This document shows, piece after piece, positions 19,288 through 28,165 of a stretch of DNA of 64,000 nucleotides. Both the position numbers and the translations under genes were made by a program. Origin of the DNA: Acinetobacter sp. SAAs474 (GTDB lineage: Bacteria > Pseudomonadota > Gammaproteobacteria > Pseudomonadales > Moraxellaceae); the NCBI RefSeq assembly GCF_032823475.1, contig NZ_CP127915.1, positions 1,922,001-1,986,000 on the forward strand. Reading direction: 5' to 3'. The notes under the pieces were generated by a model. The model saw only the letters and a program-made list of their open reading frames with translations. It was not told the origin of the DNA and searched no databases. Numbering within the stretch: position 1 is the stretch's first letter; each line of letters starts with the position of its first letter.

Positions 19288-19707
19288 GGAACTAACCTAA
19301 ACTTTTTATGAAAGCACTATTGTAGCTGATCTCGGTGTGTACTGTGTATTTTTATTGATGGTGCTCTGAGGGAGTACATCATTTTATGATTTTTAGCTCA
19401 ATCCATGCTTTTTTCTGATCATTCATCTTGTAAATTAAACTTAATTCTAGAGCTATTGTGTGTCGGATAGCACTTGATCATAAAGGTGAATCTGGCTGAA
19501 AAAAGCAACATGACAGCAGGGATGATTTTAAGTGTGCATCAACAGCGATCAGAGATATGTCTTAGATTCATGTTGACGATATATGATGGTTTAACTGCAA
19601 TAAATGGATTTCAATGATGTCATGGTGGGTAAAAGGCTTGATGTTATATAATCTAAATCATCGAAATGAATAATCATGGATTATTCATTTCGATTTTTAT
19701 AACTCAA
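19288..19707. other. Intergenic, no gene seen
   Basis: About 420 bases between the small secreted protein and prmA, both on minus. No ORF with coding character is visible on either strand. The left end contains the perfect hairpin described at 19660-19694. A TATAAT at 19647-19652 on plus has no matching -35. Confidence 0.35.
19660..19694. terminator. Perfect 16-bp hairpin after the small secreted protein
   Basis: ATCGAAATGAATAATC (19660-19675) pairs perfectly with GATTATTCATTTCGAT (19679-19694) around ATG. It begins 14 bases after the stop of the minus-strand gene and so probably terminates it, but the U-tract (TTTTTA) is on the plus side, so it works better on plus transcripts. Confidence 0.6.
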
Positions 19708-20058
19708 TTATTGAGGTGCTGGAGCAGCATAGCCCATAGCACATTTACCTTTAAATTCGGTACCTTCAATATTGATTACTTTAGAGTTTGGATCTGTTTT
19801 ACAGATACTGCTCAGTTCTTTTTCATCCCCTTTTAAAGTCGTGGTTTTTGCAGAAGGGAAGAATTGCACTTGGCAGGTACCATTCCAGAGAATACCGCGA
19901 CTTGGGAAACTGACAGGCGTACCTTCACTTTTTCCTTTACATACCTGTTGGAATAATTGTGGGTTATAGAATGTTCCTACTTTATCATTGGCTTGCGCTG
20001 CAAATGGTGTGATGAATAAACATGACAAAAGCGCTGAAAGTAGAATATGTTTTTTCAT
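19708..20058 (-). CDS. Small secreted four-cysteine protein, function unknown
   Basis: A 116-residue protein. MKKHILLSALLSCLFITPFAAQA is a clear Sec signal peptide cleaved near AQA-ND, leaving a mature chain of about 93 residues. It contains four cysteines (QVCKG, GTCQV, SICKT, GKCAM), an even number suited to two disulfides in the periplasm, and ends in an Ala/Pro-rich tail GYAAPAPQ. I recognise no domain. A good ribosome site (AAGGAAG) precedes the ATG. It is divergent from mnmG and monocistronic, with a hairpin directly downstream. A periplasmic or secreted binding or inhibitor-like protein is possible but is inference from composition only. Confidence 0.7.
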   Translation of the reverse strand: MKKHILLSALLSCLFITPFAAQANDKVGTFYNPQLFQQVCKGKSEGTPVSFPSRGILWNGTCQVQFFPSAKTTTLKGDEKELSSICKTDPNSKVINIEGTEFKGKCAMGYAAPAPQ

Positions 20059-20207
20059 GAAGTCTTCCTTTTATTTTGTAGAAGTAACAGCTATTAATTA
20101 AAGGTAAAAAATGCATATTAAACAATCTTATTCTTGTAGTGAATACGTAAAAAAATCGAGAATGAACCCAATAAAATACAAATAATGTACTTTCTTATGG
20201 TGGCTCA

Positions 20208-20271
20208 TGACTAAATTTAAATATGAAATTTGACTGAATTTGTCAACTTATGACTGAATTTTTGTTATAAT
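20208..20271 (+). promoter_or_regulatory. mnmG promoter with three phased repeats
   Basis: An extended -10 TGTTATAAT ends at 20271, 34 bases before the mnmG ATG. Upstream, TGACTRAATTT occurs three times on the same strand (20208-20218, 20231-20241, 20251-20261) at 23- and 20-base intervals, about two helical turns, the last overlapping the -35 zone. This looks like a phased activator or repressor site. Confidence 0.5.
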
Positions 20272-20304
20272 AACCGCCACTTTTTTTATCTCTCATGTAT
20301 TACT

Positions 20305-22185
20305 ATGCATTATCCTAAAGTTTATGATGTCATTGTTATCGGCGGTGGTCACGCAGGTACTGAAGCAGCGCTTGCTGCAGCACGTATGGGCCGACAGACT
20401 TTGCTGTTAACTCATAATATTGAGACTTTAGGGCAAATGAGTTGTAATCCGGCCATTGGTGGTATTGGTAAATCCCATTTGGTTCGTGAAATTGATGCAC
20501 TGGGCGGTGCGATGGCACTGGCAGCAGATAAAGGTGGGATTCAATTTCGTATTTTAAATTCACGTAAAGGCGCAGCCGTTCGGGCAACACGTGCTCAAGC
20601 TGATCGTGTTCGCTATAAAGCTGCAATTCGTGCCACCTTGGAAAATCAAGCCAACTTAGATATTTTTCAGCAAGCAGCAGATGATTTAATTGTCGAAGGT
20701 GATATCGTTAAAGGCGTTGTTACTCAAATGGGTATCCGTTTTGATGCTAAAACTGTTGTCTTAACTGCTGGAACCTTTTTGGGCGGTGTTATTCATATTG
20801 GTTTGAATAATGCTTCTGGAGGGCGAGCAGGTGATCCACCTTCCATTTCCTTGGCACATCGTTTACGTGAGTTGAACTTACCTGTTGGACGTTTAAAAAC
20901 AGGCACACCACCACGTATTGATGCACGTTCCGTTGATTTCTCCGTTATGATTCCTCAACCTGGTGACTTCCCATCACCAACCATGTCATTTATGGGTGAT
21001 GCTTCTATGCATCCTGAGCAAGTCAATTGTTATATTACCCATACCAATGAGCGTACGCATGAGATTATTCGTGGTGGATTGGATCGTTCGCCAATGTATA
21101 CAGGGGTGATTGAGGGTGTTGGGCCTCGTTATTGTCCATCGATTGAAGATAAAATACATAAATTTGCCGATAAAGACTCTCATCAAGTCTTTTTAGAGCC
21201 AGAAGGTTTGGATACTCATGAACTGTATCCAAATGGGATTTCAACATCTTTACCGTTTGATGTGCAATTTGAATTGGTGCGTTCGATTCGTGGTATGGAA
21301 AATGCACATATCTTACGTCCGGGCTATGCAATTGAATATGATTATTTTAATCCTCAAGCATTAAAATTTACCCTTGAAACCAAAGCGATTCAAAATCTAT
21401 ATTTTGCCGGTCAAATTAATGGTACCACAGGCTATGAAGAAGCCGGTGCCCAAGGTTTACTGGCAGGCTTAAATGCAGCACGTCGTGCGTGGGATCAGGA
21501 GCAGTGGACACCTAAGCGTGATGAAGCTTATATGGGTGTGTTGGTAGATGATTTAATTACTTTAGGTACCAAAGAACCGTATCGTATGTTTACTTCACGT
21601 GCCGAATATCGTTTGATGTTGCGTGAAGATAATGCCGATCAACGTTTAACTGCAATTGGTCGTGAAATGGGCTTGGTTGATGATACACGTTGGGCTGCAT
21701 ATTGCGAAAAAATGGAAGCAGTCGAGCAGGAAAAAGGTCGTTTACAGCACTTATGGGCTGCACCAAACAATGCTATGGGCAAAAAGTTTGTTGAAATGAC
21801 GGGTGCAGATCTTTCGAAAGAGTGTTCGGCAATTGACTTACTTAAACGTCCTAATATTAACTTTGCACAAATTGCCGAACTTACCGGCTCAGAAGTATCA
21901 GCTTTTGTTGGTGAGCAGATTGAAATTGCAGTCAAGTATGAAGGTTATATCAATCGTCAACAAGAAGATGTGGCACAAATGAAGCGTCTGGAGGAAACAC
22001 GGATTCCTGCTGATTTTGATTATGATGTTGTTTCAGGTCTATCTCGTGAAATTACCTTAAAGCTTAAAGATGTGCGTCCAGAAACATTAGCACAAGCCAG
22101 CCGTATTCCAGGTGTAACACCTGCTGCAGTACAATTGGTGATGATTACGATTCGTAAAAATAATCAGGCAAAAAAATCAGCCTAA
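20305..22185 (+). CDS. mnmG: tRNA uridine-34 5-carboxymethylaminomethyl modification enzyme MnmG
   Basis: A 626-residue FAD protein. With MnmE it installs the 5-carboxymethylaminomethyl group on wobble uridine of several tRNAs. Signatures: the FAD-binding [23 protein letters not shown] at the N-terminus, the GidA motif [37 protein letters not shown], and [23 protein letters not shown]. The C-terminal helical domain (about 550-626, [18 protein letters not shown]) binds tRNA/MnmE. Length is standard. It is alone here, without mnmE or rsmG, and ends at a strong terminator. Confidence 0.97.
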   Translation: MHYPKVYDVIVIGGGHAGTEAALAAARMGRQTLLLTHNIETLGQMSCNPAIGGIGKSHLVREIDALGGAMALAADKGGIQFRILNSRKGAAVRATRAQADRVRYKAAIRATLENQANLDIFQQAADDLIVEGDIVKGVVTQMGIRFDAKTVVLTAGTFLGGVIHIGLNNASGGRAGDPPSISLAHRLRELNLPVGRLKTGTPPRIDARSVDFSVMIPQPGDFPSPTMSFMGDASMHPEQVNCYITHTNERTHEIIRGGLDRSPMYTGVIEGVGPRYCPSIEDKIHKFADKDSHQVFLEPEGLDTHELYPNGISTSLPFDVQFELVRSIRGMENAHILRPGYAIEYDYFNPQALKFTLETKAIQNLYFAGQINGTTGYEEAGAQGLLAGLNAARRAWDQEQWTPKRDEAYMGVLVDDLITLGTKEPYRMFTSRAEYRLMLREDNADQRLTAIGREMGLVDDTRWAAYCEKMEAVEQEKGRLQHLWAAPNNAMGKKFVEMTGADLSKECSAIDLLKRPNINFAQIAELTGSEVSAFVGEQIEIAVKYEGYINRQQEDVAQMKRLEETRIPADFDYDVVSGLSREITLKLKDVRPETLAQASRIPGVTPAAVQLVMITIRKNNQAKKSA

Positions 22186-22206
22186 GCTGAAATTGATCCG
22201 CCACAC

Positions 22207-22233
22207 AAAACCCGCAGACTATTTGCGGGTTTT
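22207..22233 (+). terminator. Rho-independent terminator after mnmG
   Basis: AAAACCCGCA (22207-22216) and TGCGGGTTTT (22224-22233) form a 10-bp perfect stem with a seven-base loop, followed by more T residues. Confidence 0.92.
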
Positions 22234-22459
22234 TTGTATTTTATAGGCTTTATTTTTTTAGCATATAACATTTAAAAAAATTCAGATGATAGTTTTTTAT
22301 TATCATACGATCATGTAAATATTTCAAAAAATGCTAAGTTATTGATATATATTGCTATCAATGTTTATTAATAAGAAAAATGAATGATTAGATAAGCTTT
22401 TAAGTCTTATTTTAAGAAGGAAAATATTCTTCTTTCTAGGTGAATCCCGACCATTGTCG

Positions 22460-22495
22460 TGGTATTTATTTTGCCACATTGATCCGAAAATACCA
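22460..22495. repeat. Inverted repeat upstream of the MFS gene
   Basis: TGGTATTT (22460-22467) is repeated inverted as AAATACCA (22488-22495), about 45 bases before the chosen MFS start. It is a candidate operator; no regulator gene is adjacent. Confidence 0.35.
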
Positions 22496-22538
22496 TGCTA
22501 GATGGCATACATTTGCTAACGATGAATGGAGTTTAGTC

Positions 22539-23747
22539 ATGTTAGAAATTAAATCGGAAAAAATGCAGCGATTTTTGACTGTATTTCTGTGTTTTTGGGT
22601 CGCATTTTTTGAAGGGTTTGATTTACAAGCACCAGGTATTGCTGCAAAAGGAATTGCCGCAACTTTTGCTTTAGATCAAGTACAAATGGGTTATGTATTT
22701 AGCCTAGGTGTCTTTGGCATGTTGTTTGGGGCATTTTTTGGTGGGCGTATTGCAGATTATTTAGGTCAGAAAAAAGTACTGATGCTGTCTATTTTAATCT
22801 TCGGAATCTTTATGTTTGTAACTGCAATTGCTAGCAGTACAGAAGTATTATATGCCGCACGGTTTTTAACAGGTTTAGGACTTGGTGCTGCCATGCCAAC
22901 TATGATTTCAGTAGTGGGGGATGAAGCGACAGAGCAGAATAGAGGTAAATTAAATAGCCTAATGTATTGTGGTTTACCTGTTGGTGCTATATTTGTAGCA
23001 GGTTTGGCAATTTTATTTAAAGATATTCCATGGCAAACCCTGTTTATGATTGGTGGTTTAACACCTCTGTTACTGATCCCTTTGATGGCGATAATCCTAA
23101 AAGATAAACCTAAAGCTCAAGTTGCAGATGCGAGTGTTACCGTACCGCCGATGACGCAGGTGTTGTTTGCGGAAAAACGCTATAGCTACACGTTACCATT
23201 ATGGGTGAGTTTTTTCTTTACGCTCATGGTGAACTATATCTTAATTAGCTGGTTACCTAATTTGCTCATGGAGCAAGGCTTACAAAAACAACAAGCATTT
23301 ATGATCATGTTGATTTTCCAAGTTGGCGCTGTAATAGGTACTTTGGGCTTGGGTTATCTTTTGGATCGTTTAAAATTATGGCAAATGTCGATCATTATTT
23401 ATAGTGGTTTATTGATTGCAGTAGTGATTTTATTTACTACTACTTCGATTCCAATGTTGATCTTTGCAGGTCTGATTGGAGGGATTTTTTCAACGGGTGG
23501 TCAGTCTATTTTATATGGTATTTCACCTATATTTTATTCAAATGCTGGAAAAGTTACCGGTGTTGGCAGTGCCATTTCATTGGGGCGTTTAGGTGCGATG
23601 ACTGGGCCATTGCTCACTGGAAAAATTTTGGCTTTAGGTCTTGGCACGACAGGAATCTTAATGGCAAGTGCACCGGGGATTATTCTTTCTGCAGTTGCTG
23701 TTACTGCGTTATCAAGGTTTAAATCATCAAAACAAAAAAATAAATAA
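22539..23747 (+). CDS. MFS transporter, aromatic acid:H+ symporter type (MhpT-like)
   Basis: A 402-residue, 12-helix membrane protein when started at ATG 22539, which has GGAG nine bases upstream; the frame opens at 22440 but the extra 33 residues are not hydrophobic-transporter-like. The first helix contains FWVAFFEGFDLQAPGIAA, the DxxAP-type motif of the AAHS family (4-hydroxybenzoate PcaK, 3-hydroxyphenylpropionate MhpT). The loop GGRIADYLGQKKVL matches the MFS loop 2-3 motif. It most likely imports an aromatic acid by proton symport. No catabolic genes adjoin it, so the substrate is unknown. Confidence 0.85.
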   Translation: MLEIKSEKMQRFLTVFLCFWVAFFEGFDLQAPGIAAKGIAATFALDQVQMGYVFSLGVFGMLFGAFFGGRIADYLGQKKVLMLSILIFGIFMFVTAIASSTEVLYAARFLTGLGLGAAMPTMISVVGDEATEQNRGKLNSLMYCGLPVGAIFVAGLAILFKDIPWQTLFMIGGLTPLLLIPLMAIILKDKPKAQVADASVTVPPMTQVLFAEKRYSYTLPLWVSFFFTLMVNYILISWLPNLLMEQGLQKQQAFMIMLIFQVGAVIGTLGLGYLLDRLKLWQMSIIIYSGLLIAVVILFTTTSIPMLIFAGLIGGIFSTGGQSILYGISPIFYSNAGKVTGVGSAISLGRLGAMTGPLLTGKILALGLGTTGILMASAPGIILSAVAVTALSRFKSSKQKNK

Positions 23748-24508
23748 GCCGATTTAAATTAAATGACGATATTGGGTTGGTATTTTACGCGATCTGGATT
23801 ACGGTTGCTAAGATACCAACAATATTTTAATTAATATCCTAAGATCCAGTATGAAGTCATGGCTGAGCTAAAATATAACTAAAGCTACAAATAGAGCGCA
23901 AAAATCCAGTAATCCTTAAAGATAAAATAGATTGGCTTAATAAAGCAAAAACTGTACAAAGATGATGTCTTAAGAGCAATAAATATCGCTTAAAGCATAA
24001 AATTCATTGACTAAAAAAATGATGAATGAAAAAAATGTGCTCTGAAATCTTAAGCCGATTATTGAGACTTCATACAGCTGAATAAAAGGTAGAGTTGTTA
24101 CTGTGTAGCGTATGATTTTAACTTTATAGAATAAATACATCATTTTATGCATTAAACACAAAAATAGATTTAAGTTACAGTTTTTCTTATTTTACAGCTC
24201 AGTATGTAACTTTTATATTGTTATTCACTGGTTGGTATTGAAGGAGGTAAATAGCATGATATGTCTGAACTGTTAATTGTATTGAGCTGATTAAGGCACA
24301 TAATAATTGATTTAAATTATAAAATAATATTTTAATGAATAAACAGGAGTAGGGTGATTGTATATTAATCATCAATATATCCTGAGCCTAAAATACAACT
24401 ACAATCATAATAAAGCTTATCATCATATTATAAAAAAATTGTAACAGCCCCAGTCAATTATGATATGGGGTTTTATTTTATATTGATGGCCACTACCATT
24501 TAAAAAAC
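23748..24508. other. Long A/T-rich intergenic region
   Basis: About 760 bases between convergent genes. The inverted repeat GTTGGTAT (23776-23783) with ATACCAAC (23813-23820), extended by further pairs, may end the MFS transcript. At 24241-24248 AAGGAGGT is a perfect Shine-Dalgarno followed seven bases on by ATG 24256, but that frame stops after six codons, and ATG 24261 stops after nine. A C/G hairpin with T-tract is at 24448-24470. No long coding frame is convincing; this may be decayed DNA. Confidence 0.4.
24448..24470 (+). terminator. Candidate terminator
   Basis: CCCCA (24448-24452) pairs with TGGGG (24466-24470), with an inner TCA/TGA stem, followed by TTTTATTTTA on plus. It is oriented for plus transcription, 700 bases after the MFS gene, and 38 bases beyond the end of the convergent WYL gene. 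Confidence 0.5.
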
Positions 24509-25519
24509 TTAAGAGCAAGATGATATGTCTGTCTCACGTACAGCATGAAAAACATATTGAGGTTCAATGTTTTGAATTTTTTTGCCAAAGCCTCGTAGCC
24601 ACCATATAAGTTGAGATGTATAAGGTACCGTAGCGCATACGATACTGTAGCCATTATCTTGTTTATGGATAACTTGATCTTGACTTAATTGACATTCTTC
24701 AAAGTACATTGCATCATTTTCACTCATTTGCAGCTTGATTTGGATATATTCTGTAGGTTTTGAATAGTCAACACGAAAGCCTAAAGCGCCAGATTCAATA
24801 TATTTGTCAATATCAAAGTTAACAGGATGCAAGGCACGGGAATCGAGTACTTGTGCAGATTTAAAACGATGTAAGGCAAAAGTTTGAATATCTGTTTTAT
24901 CGAAACGGGTACAGATTAAATAAATCACAGCACCTTTTTGTACCAATGCCAGTGGATTTAAAATATAAGATTTTTCTTCAGCTTCTGGTGTTCGCGGTTG
25001 GTAAATGCATTCCAGTTGTTTGTCTTGTAATAACCCTTCATAGATGGCTTGTTGTGCCTGTTTATCAACCACTGGCGGAATTAAAGGTTGATTGGCAGGT
25101 ACGATACGAACACGGTTAATCCATTGTCGGACATTGTTTTGTGTAGACAAGCTACGTCGTGCTAAATCAAACCAAGGATTCATTTCTTCAATTAAACTTG
25201 GAGGTAATAAATGATTTAAATGTTCTTCTACCATCATAAAAGTCACTGCTTGGGAGCTGGTCATGTGTGGCAGGCTTTGAATTGGCGCATCGGCACGCCA
25301 ACGCCAACCTTGAGGAACAGTGCCATTACTTTCAATTAAGAAACGCTGTGAAATTTGATTGAGATCGCGTTGAATGGTACGTAAACTGACATCAATTCCT
25401 TCTCGTAACAGGATTTCTTGCAACTCTCGAGTACCCATCCATTTACCTGTTGAAAGTCGCGAAAGAATATGCCATTGCCGATATAAGGTATTTGAGGTTT
25501 CTTTTTCTTGTGAGGACAT
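24509..25519 (-). CDS. WYL-domain transcriptional regulator
   Basis: A 336-residue regulator of the YafY/PafC type. The N-terminal winged helix (about 10-70: WHILSRLSTGKWMGTRELQEILL then VSLRTIQRDLNQISQRF) is a DeoR-like DNA-binding domain. The WYL domain follows (about 165-250: LECIYQPRT, PLALVQKGAVIYLICTRF, FALHRFKSAQVLD), then a WCX-type C-terminal domain. WYL domains bind nucleic acid or nucleotide ligands, and such regulators often control DNA-damage or defence genes. Here it stands alone: a terminator-rich spacer lies downstream and an IS3 remnant upstream, so no target is evident. Confidence 0.88.
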   Translation of the reverse strand: MSSQEKETSNTLYRQWHILSRLSTGKWMGTRELQEILLREGIDVSLRTIQRDLNQISQRFLIESNGTVPQGWRWRADAPIQSLPHMTSSQAVTFMMVEEHLNHLLPPSLIEEMNPWFDLARRSLSTQNNVRQWINRVRIVPANQPLIPPVVDKQAQQAIYEGLLQDKQLECIYQPRTPEAEEKSYILNPLALVQKGAVIYLICTRFDKTDIQTFALHRFKSAQVLDSRALHPVNFDIDKYIESGALGFRVDYSKPTEYIQIKLQMSENDAMYFEECQLSQDQVIHKQDNGYSIVCATVPYTSQLIWWLRGFGKKIQNIEPQYVFHAVRETDISSCS

Positions 25520-25802
25520 AGTCTAAATTCAGTAATAAAGATGTGCGGTTAAAACTGTTTTGAAAGGCCTATCACAATAAGAAAAATAGCACTGTTAAGC
25601 AAGTCAAATGCAGGAAATATTCTGCGATTTTACAAAAAAACAAAGAGGGGCTATTTATTGTTGATGGGGATCTATCACGATATAGATTTTTAGCTGATTG
25701 TAATGCGTTAATTGCAAGTATAAAGCTGATGTACAAAAAGTTATCAATATAGATGGTGTTCAAATCATGATATTAGAAGATATCTTTATTTTGTATCAAA
25801 GA
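25520..25802. other. Spacer upstream of the WYL gene
   Basis: A/T-rich DNA between the WYL gene and the IS3 remnant. The 63-codon minus frame at 25572-25763 has no ribosome site or recognisable motif. The WYL promoter should be in this interval, but no convincing -10/-35 pair stands out. Confidence 0.3.
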
Positions 25803-26241
25803 ACAGAGAATGATTGTTGCTTTTTAATCAGTTAGCAATGCGAATATTTTTCTTATACAACCATGCCTTGTCGCGATAATATGTTTGACTTACTTGGAAA
25901 ATGAAACAGACCATACTGATTAAAATATTAATTTTTTTAGTGGCTTACTAAGCAAGTAACTGTTGCTGAATCGACCTTAAAAATTTTTTGACACAGCATT
26001 TTGCAAGATATCTGGTTTTAGCCATTTAGCTACTACATACCTTTTAAACGGGCATTTTCAGCCTTAAGCTGTTTAAGTGGTATCATTAATTACAAGATCC
26101 ATATCAGTATATTTGGACTTTCATTTGTGGAAGATGGTAGAGCTCACAGCATGTTCTCGGTATAGATTTGGCACTTATGCTAGCTTTAGCTTGCTTCAAC
26201 ATACTCATGATTAAGCGATCTGAATATTTAGATGTTTGTAT
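25803..26241 (-). pseudogene. Decayed IS3-family transposase (OrfA and start of OrfB)
   Basis: Read on minus with frame shifts and stops, 26241-25977 gives pieces of IS3 OrfA: QTSKYSDRLIMSMLKQAKAS, then REH-like VSSTIFHK followed by a stop where Trp is expected, KSKYTDMDLVIND, and, in another frame, LKQLKAENARLKGM, the OrfA leucine-zipper end. The length (265 bases) matches an OrfA of about 88 codons. Further on, 25920-25803 reads VCFIFQVSQTYYRDKAW and KKNIRIAN-stop-LKSNNHS, resembling the start of OrfB. The rest of OrfB and the inverted repeats were not found, so this is an old, dead insertion. Confidence 0.7.
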
Positions 26242-26471
26242 ACAAAATATTCTTAAAGCTAGGGTATTTGACTTTTTATTTTTTATTTTTTACTTTGAAG
26301 TTTAATTATTTTTAGGGTGCATTACCGTGGCATACTATTGACTGTAGCTCTGCCTTATGGCTATATGATTCAAGGCGTAAAAAATATAATATATTGATTT
26401 TATATGATAAATTTTAGAAGTATTTGTGTTAACTGATGTTTGTTTAGACATCGAAGTGACCGTTATCAATA
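26242..26471. other. Spacer between IS3 remnant and DUF2164 gene
   Basis: A/T-rich, no gene seen. The left terminal repeat of the decayed IS may once have been here, but it cannot be recognised by eye. Confidence 0.3.
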
Positions 26472-26723
26472 CTATTCTTGTTTACTTAAGAGATATATAT
26501 CATCAGCTAAATATTGAATTTTATCTGACAGCCATGTATTAACATCATCTAAAGCTTGATTGTAAAAAGTTGCACCAAACTCATTGATGATGAAATCTAA
26601 AAAAAATTGGGCGGGAAAGCTTTCCAACTCTAAATTAAATTCTTTTGAACAATAAAGTTGCAATGATTGTATCAGTTTATCTTTTCTTTCTTTATCTAAT
26701 TCAATGATTGATTTTTTAGACAT
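26472..26723 (-). CDS. DUF2164-family protein
   Basis: An 83-residue soluble protein. The pattern ELDKERKDKLIQSLQLY near the start, then FFLDFIINEFGATFYNQALDDVNTWL, matches the DUF2164 family, whose hallmark is a Phe-Tyr-Asn-x-Ala-x-x-Asp segment. Members are small, single-domain and found across Proteobacteria; no biochemical role is established. It is predicted all-helical. The gene is monocistronic, flanked by A/T-rich spacers on both sides, with the IS3 remnant downstream. The start is ATG 26723 with only a weak ribosome site. Confidence 0.75.
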   Translation of the reverse strand: MSKKSIIELDKERKDKLIQSLQLYCSKEFNLELESFPAQFFLDFIINEFGATFYNQALDDVNTWLSDKIQYLADDIYLLSKQE

Positions 26724-27044
26724 GATATAAAAATTCTTAAGATTTAATAAAATAATTTAGCACTTAACAGCTAGATCTTACTGTATCAAAATATAGAAAT
26801 GGCGAAATTTTAACAAAACTAAACAGCTTGTTGATGGGTTTAAACAGCAGATTGATTGAATTATAATTTTTAAATTAAGAGATACTTAATCACTTTGGCC
26901 AACAGTAGTTGAATAGCCTGCTGCAGATCATTGCCGTGATAGAGTAGTTTAAATTTGATTTTGCTTAGTCATGTTGTTAAAAAGATTAAAAGGTGAAGAC
27001 CTAAGTTTTGCGACTTAGGCCTTAGAGCAAAGCTTAATGCATCA
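26724..27044. other. Intergenic between DUF2164 gene and alr
   Basis: No gene seen in 320 bases. The alr terminator candidate at 27000-27019 is the only structure noticed; the DUF2164 promoter should lie in the left part. Confidence 0.35.
27000..27019 (-). terminator. Candidate terminator after alr
   Basis: CCTAAGT (27000-27006) pairs with ACTTAGG (27013-27019) around TTTGCG. On minus it is followed by TCTTCACCTTTT, a weak U-rich tail, 25 bases after the alr stop. Confidence 0.6.
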
Positions 27045-28118
27045 TCAAAAGGCAACACGTGTTGGGCGTTGACTTAAGCGACATAGGAGTTCATAACCAA
27101 TAGTCCCATTGGCTTGAGCTACTTCATCGACGAGACGATTTTTTCCCCAAAGTTCAACTTTCGTACCCAGTTCAACATGCTGATTGGTTACATCAATCGC
27201 AATCATATCCATAGCGACACGCCCAACAATAGGTATCAGTTTAGTGTCAATAGCAACATAATTTTGTTCAAAAAAAGCACGAGGATAGCCGTCACCATAA
27301 CCGATAGAAACAATCGCAAGTTGAGTTTCTTTATGGGCAACAAATTTTGAACCATAACCGACCGATTCACCTGCTTGAATCGTATTAAGGGCAATGACTT
27401 CAGCGCTAAATGACATTACGGGTTGCAGATCAAGTTGTCGAGCATTCTGATCGGCAAATGGTGATGCTCCATATAACATAATCCCTGGGCGAACAAAATC
27501 AAAATTAAGTTCTGGCCATTTAAAGATTGCTGCGGAGTTACAACATGAGCCCATGATGGGGGCACATATATTTTTAACCTGTAAAAACTGTTGTTTCTGC
27601 TGTTCGTTGAGTGGATGATCATCGGTGTCTGCATTGGCAAAATGCATGGTTAAGACACAGCTAAAACCATCTGATTTTAACGTATTAATTACGTCAATAA
27701 TTTCAGGAACTTTAAAACCGAGGCGATTCATCCCGCTATTCAGTTTTACCCAAACCTTTAAACCTTTTGCAATATAAGCAGCTTGATTTTGGCGTAACCA
27801 TTCTACTTGTTGCTGATGATGAACAATAATTTCAATATGATGGTCGATGACCACTTGCATTTCATCTGCAGAAAAGACGCCTTCAATCAGTGTAATCGGT
27901 TGTGAATAACCTAATGCACGAATTTCCAAAGCTTCTTCTAGACAGGCAACGCCAAAAGCATCACTGTCTTGTAAGGCTGCTAAGCAGTCTTTAATTCCAT
28001 GTCCGTAAGCATTGGCTTTTACCATACTGACGACTTTAGCGGTTGGTGCAAGTTGTTTGACACGGTTTAAATTATATTGAAGTGCTGTACGATCAATATA
28101 AACTGTTGCTTGGCGCAC
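27045..28118 (-). CDS. alr: Alanine racemase
   Basis: A 357-residue PLP enzyme that interconverts L- and D-alanine, supplying D-alanine for peptidoglycan. The start is GTG 28118 behind GGAGTATTAAGG. The PLP lysine is in VSMVKANAYGHG (Lys34). Other family segments: KLNSGMNRLGF, MHFANADTDDHPLNEQQ, VRPGIMLYGASPF, VGYGSKF with the second catalytic Tyr, and IVGRVAMDMIAIDVT. It follows dnaB by 47 bases on the same strand, the same dnaB-alr order as in many gammaproteobacteria. Confidence 0.96.
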   Translation of the reverse strand: MRQATVYIDRTALQYNLNRVKQLAPTAKVVSMVKANAYGHGIKDCLAALQDSDAFGVACLEEALEIRALGYSQPITLIEGVFSADEMQVVIDHHIEIIVHHQQQVEWLRQNQAAYIAKGLKVWVKLNSGMNRLGFKVPEIIDVINTLKSDGFSCVLTMHFANADTDDHPLNEQQKQQFLQVKNICAPIMGSCCNSAAIFKWPELNFDFVRPGIMLYGASPFADQNARQLDLQPVMSFSAEVIALNTIQAGESVGYGSKFVAHKETQLAIVSIGYGDGYPRAFFEQNYVAIDTKLIPIVGRVAMDMIAIDVTNQHVELGTKVELWGKNRLVDEVAQANGTIGYELLCRLSQRPTRVAF

Positions 28119-28165
28119 CCTTAATACTCCTCGAGGGTCGATGAAAACAAAGACAATGAAGAAGA

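Noticed and set aside
20208..20304. Possible oriC next to mnmG
   Set aside because: mnmG is near oriC in many bacteria, but no DnaA-box cluster, dnaA, rsmG or parAB genes are seen here.
20336..21331. Long minus frames opposite mnmG
   Set aside because: Antisense shadows of a well-conserved gene.
23970..24161. 63-codon minus frame in the 23.7-24.5 kb spacer
   Set aside because: Hydrophobic, A/T-driven composition with no start signal; typical of chance frames in A/T-rich DNA.
25572..25763. 63-codon minus frame upstream of the WYL gene
   Set aside because: No ribosome site or similarity; I tested it as a continuation of the IS3 OrfB remnant but found no matching motif.
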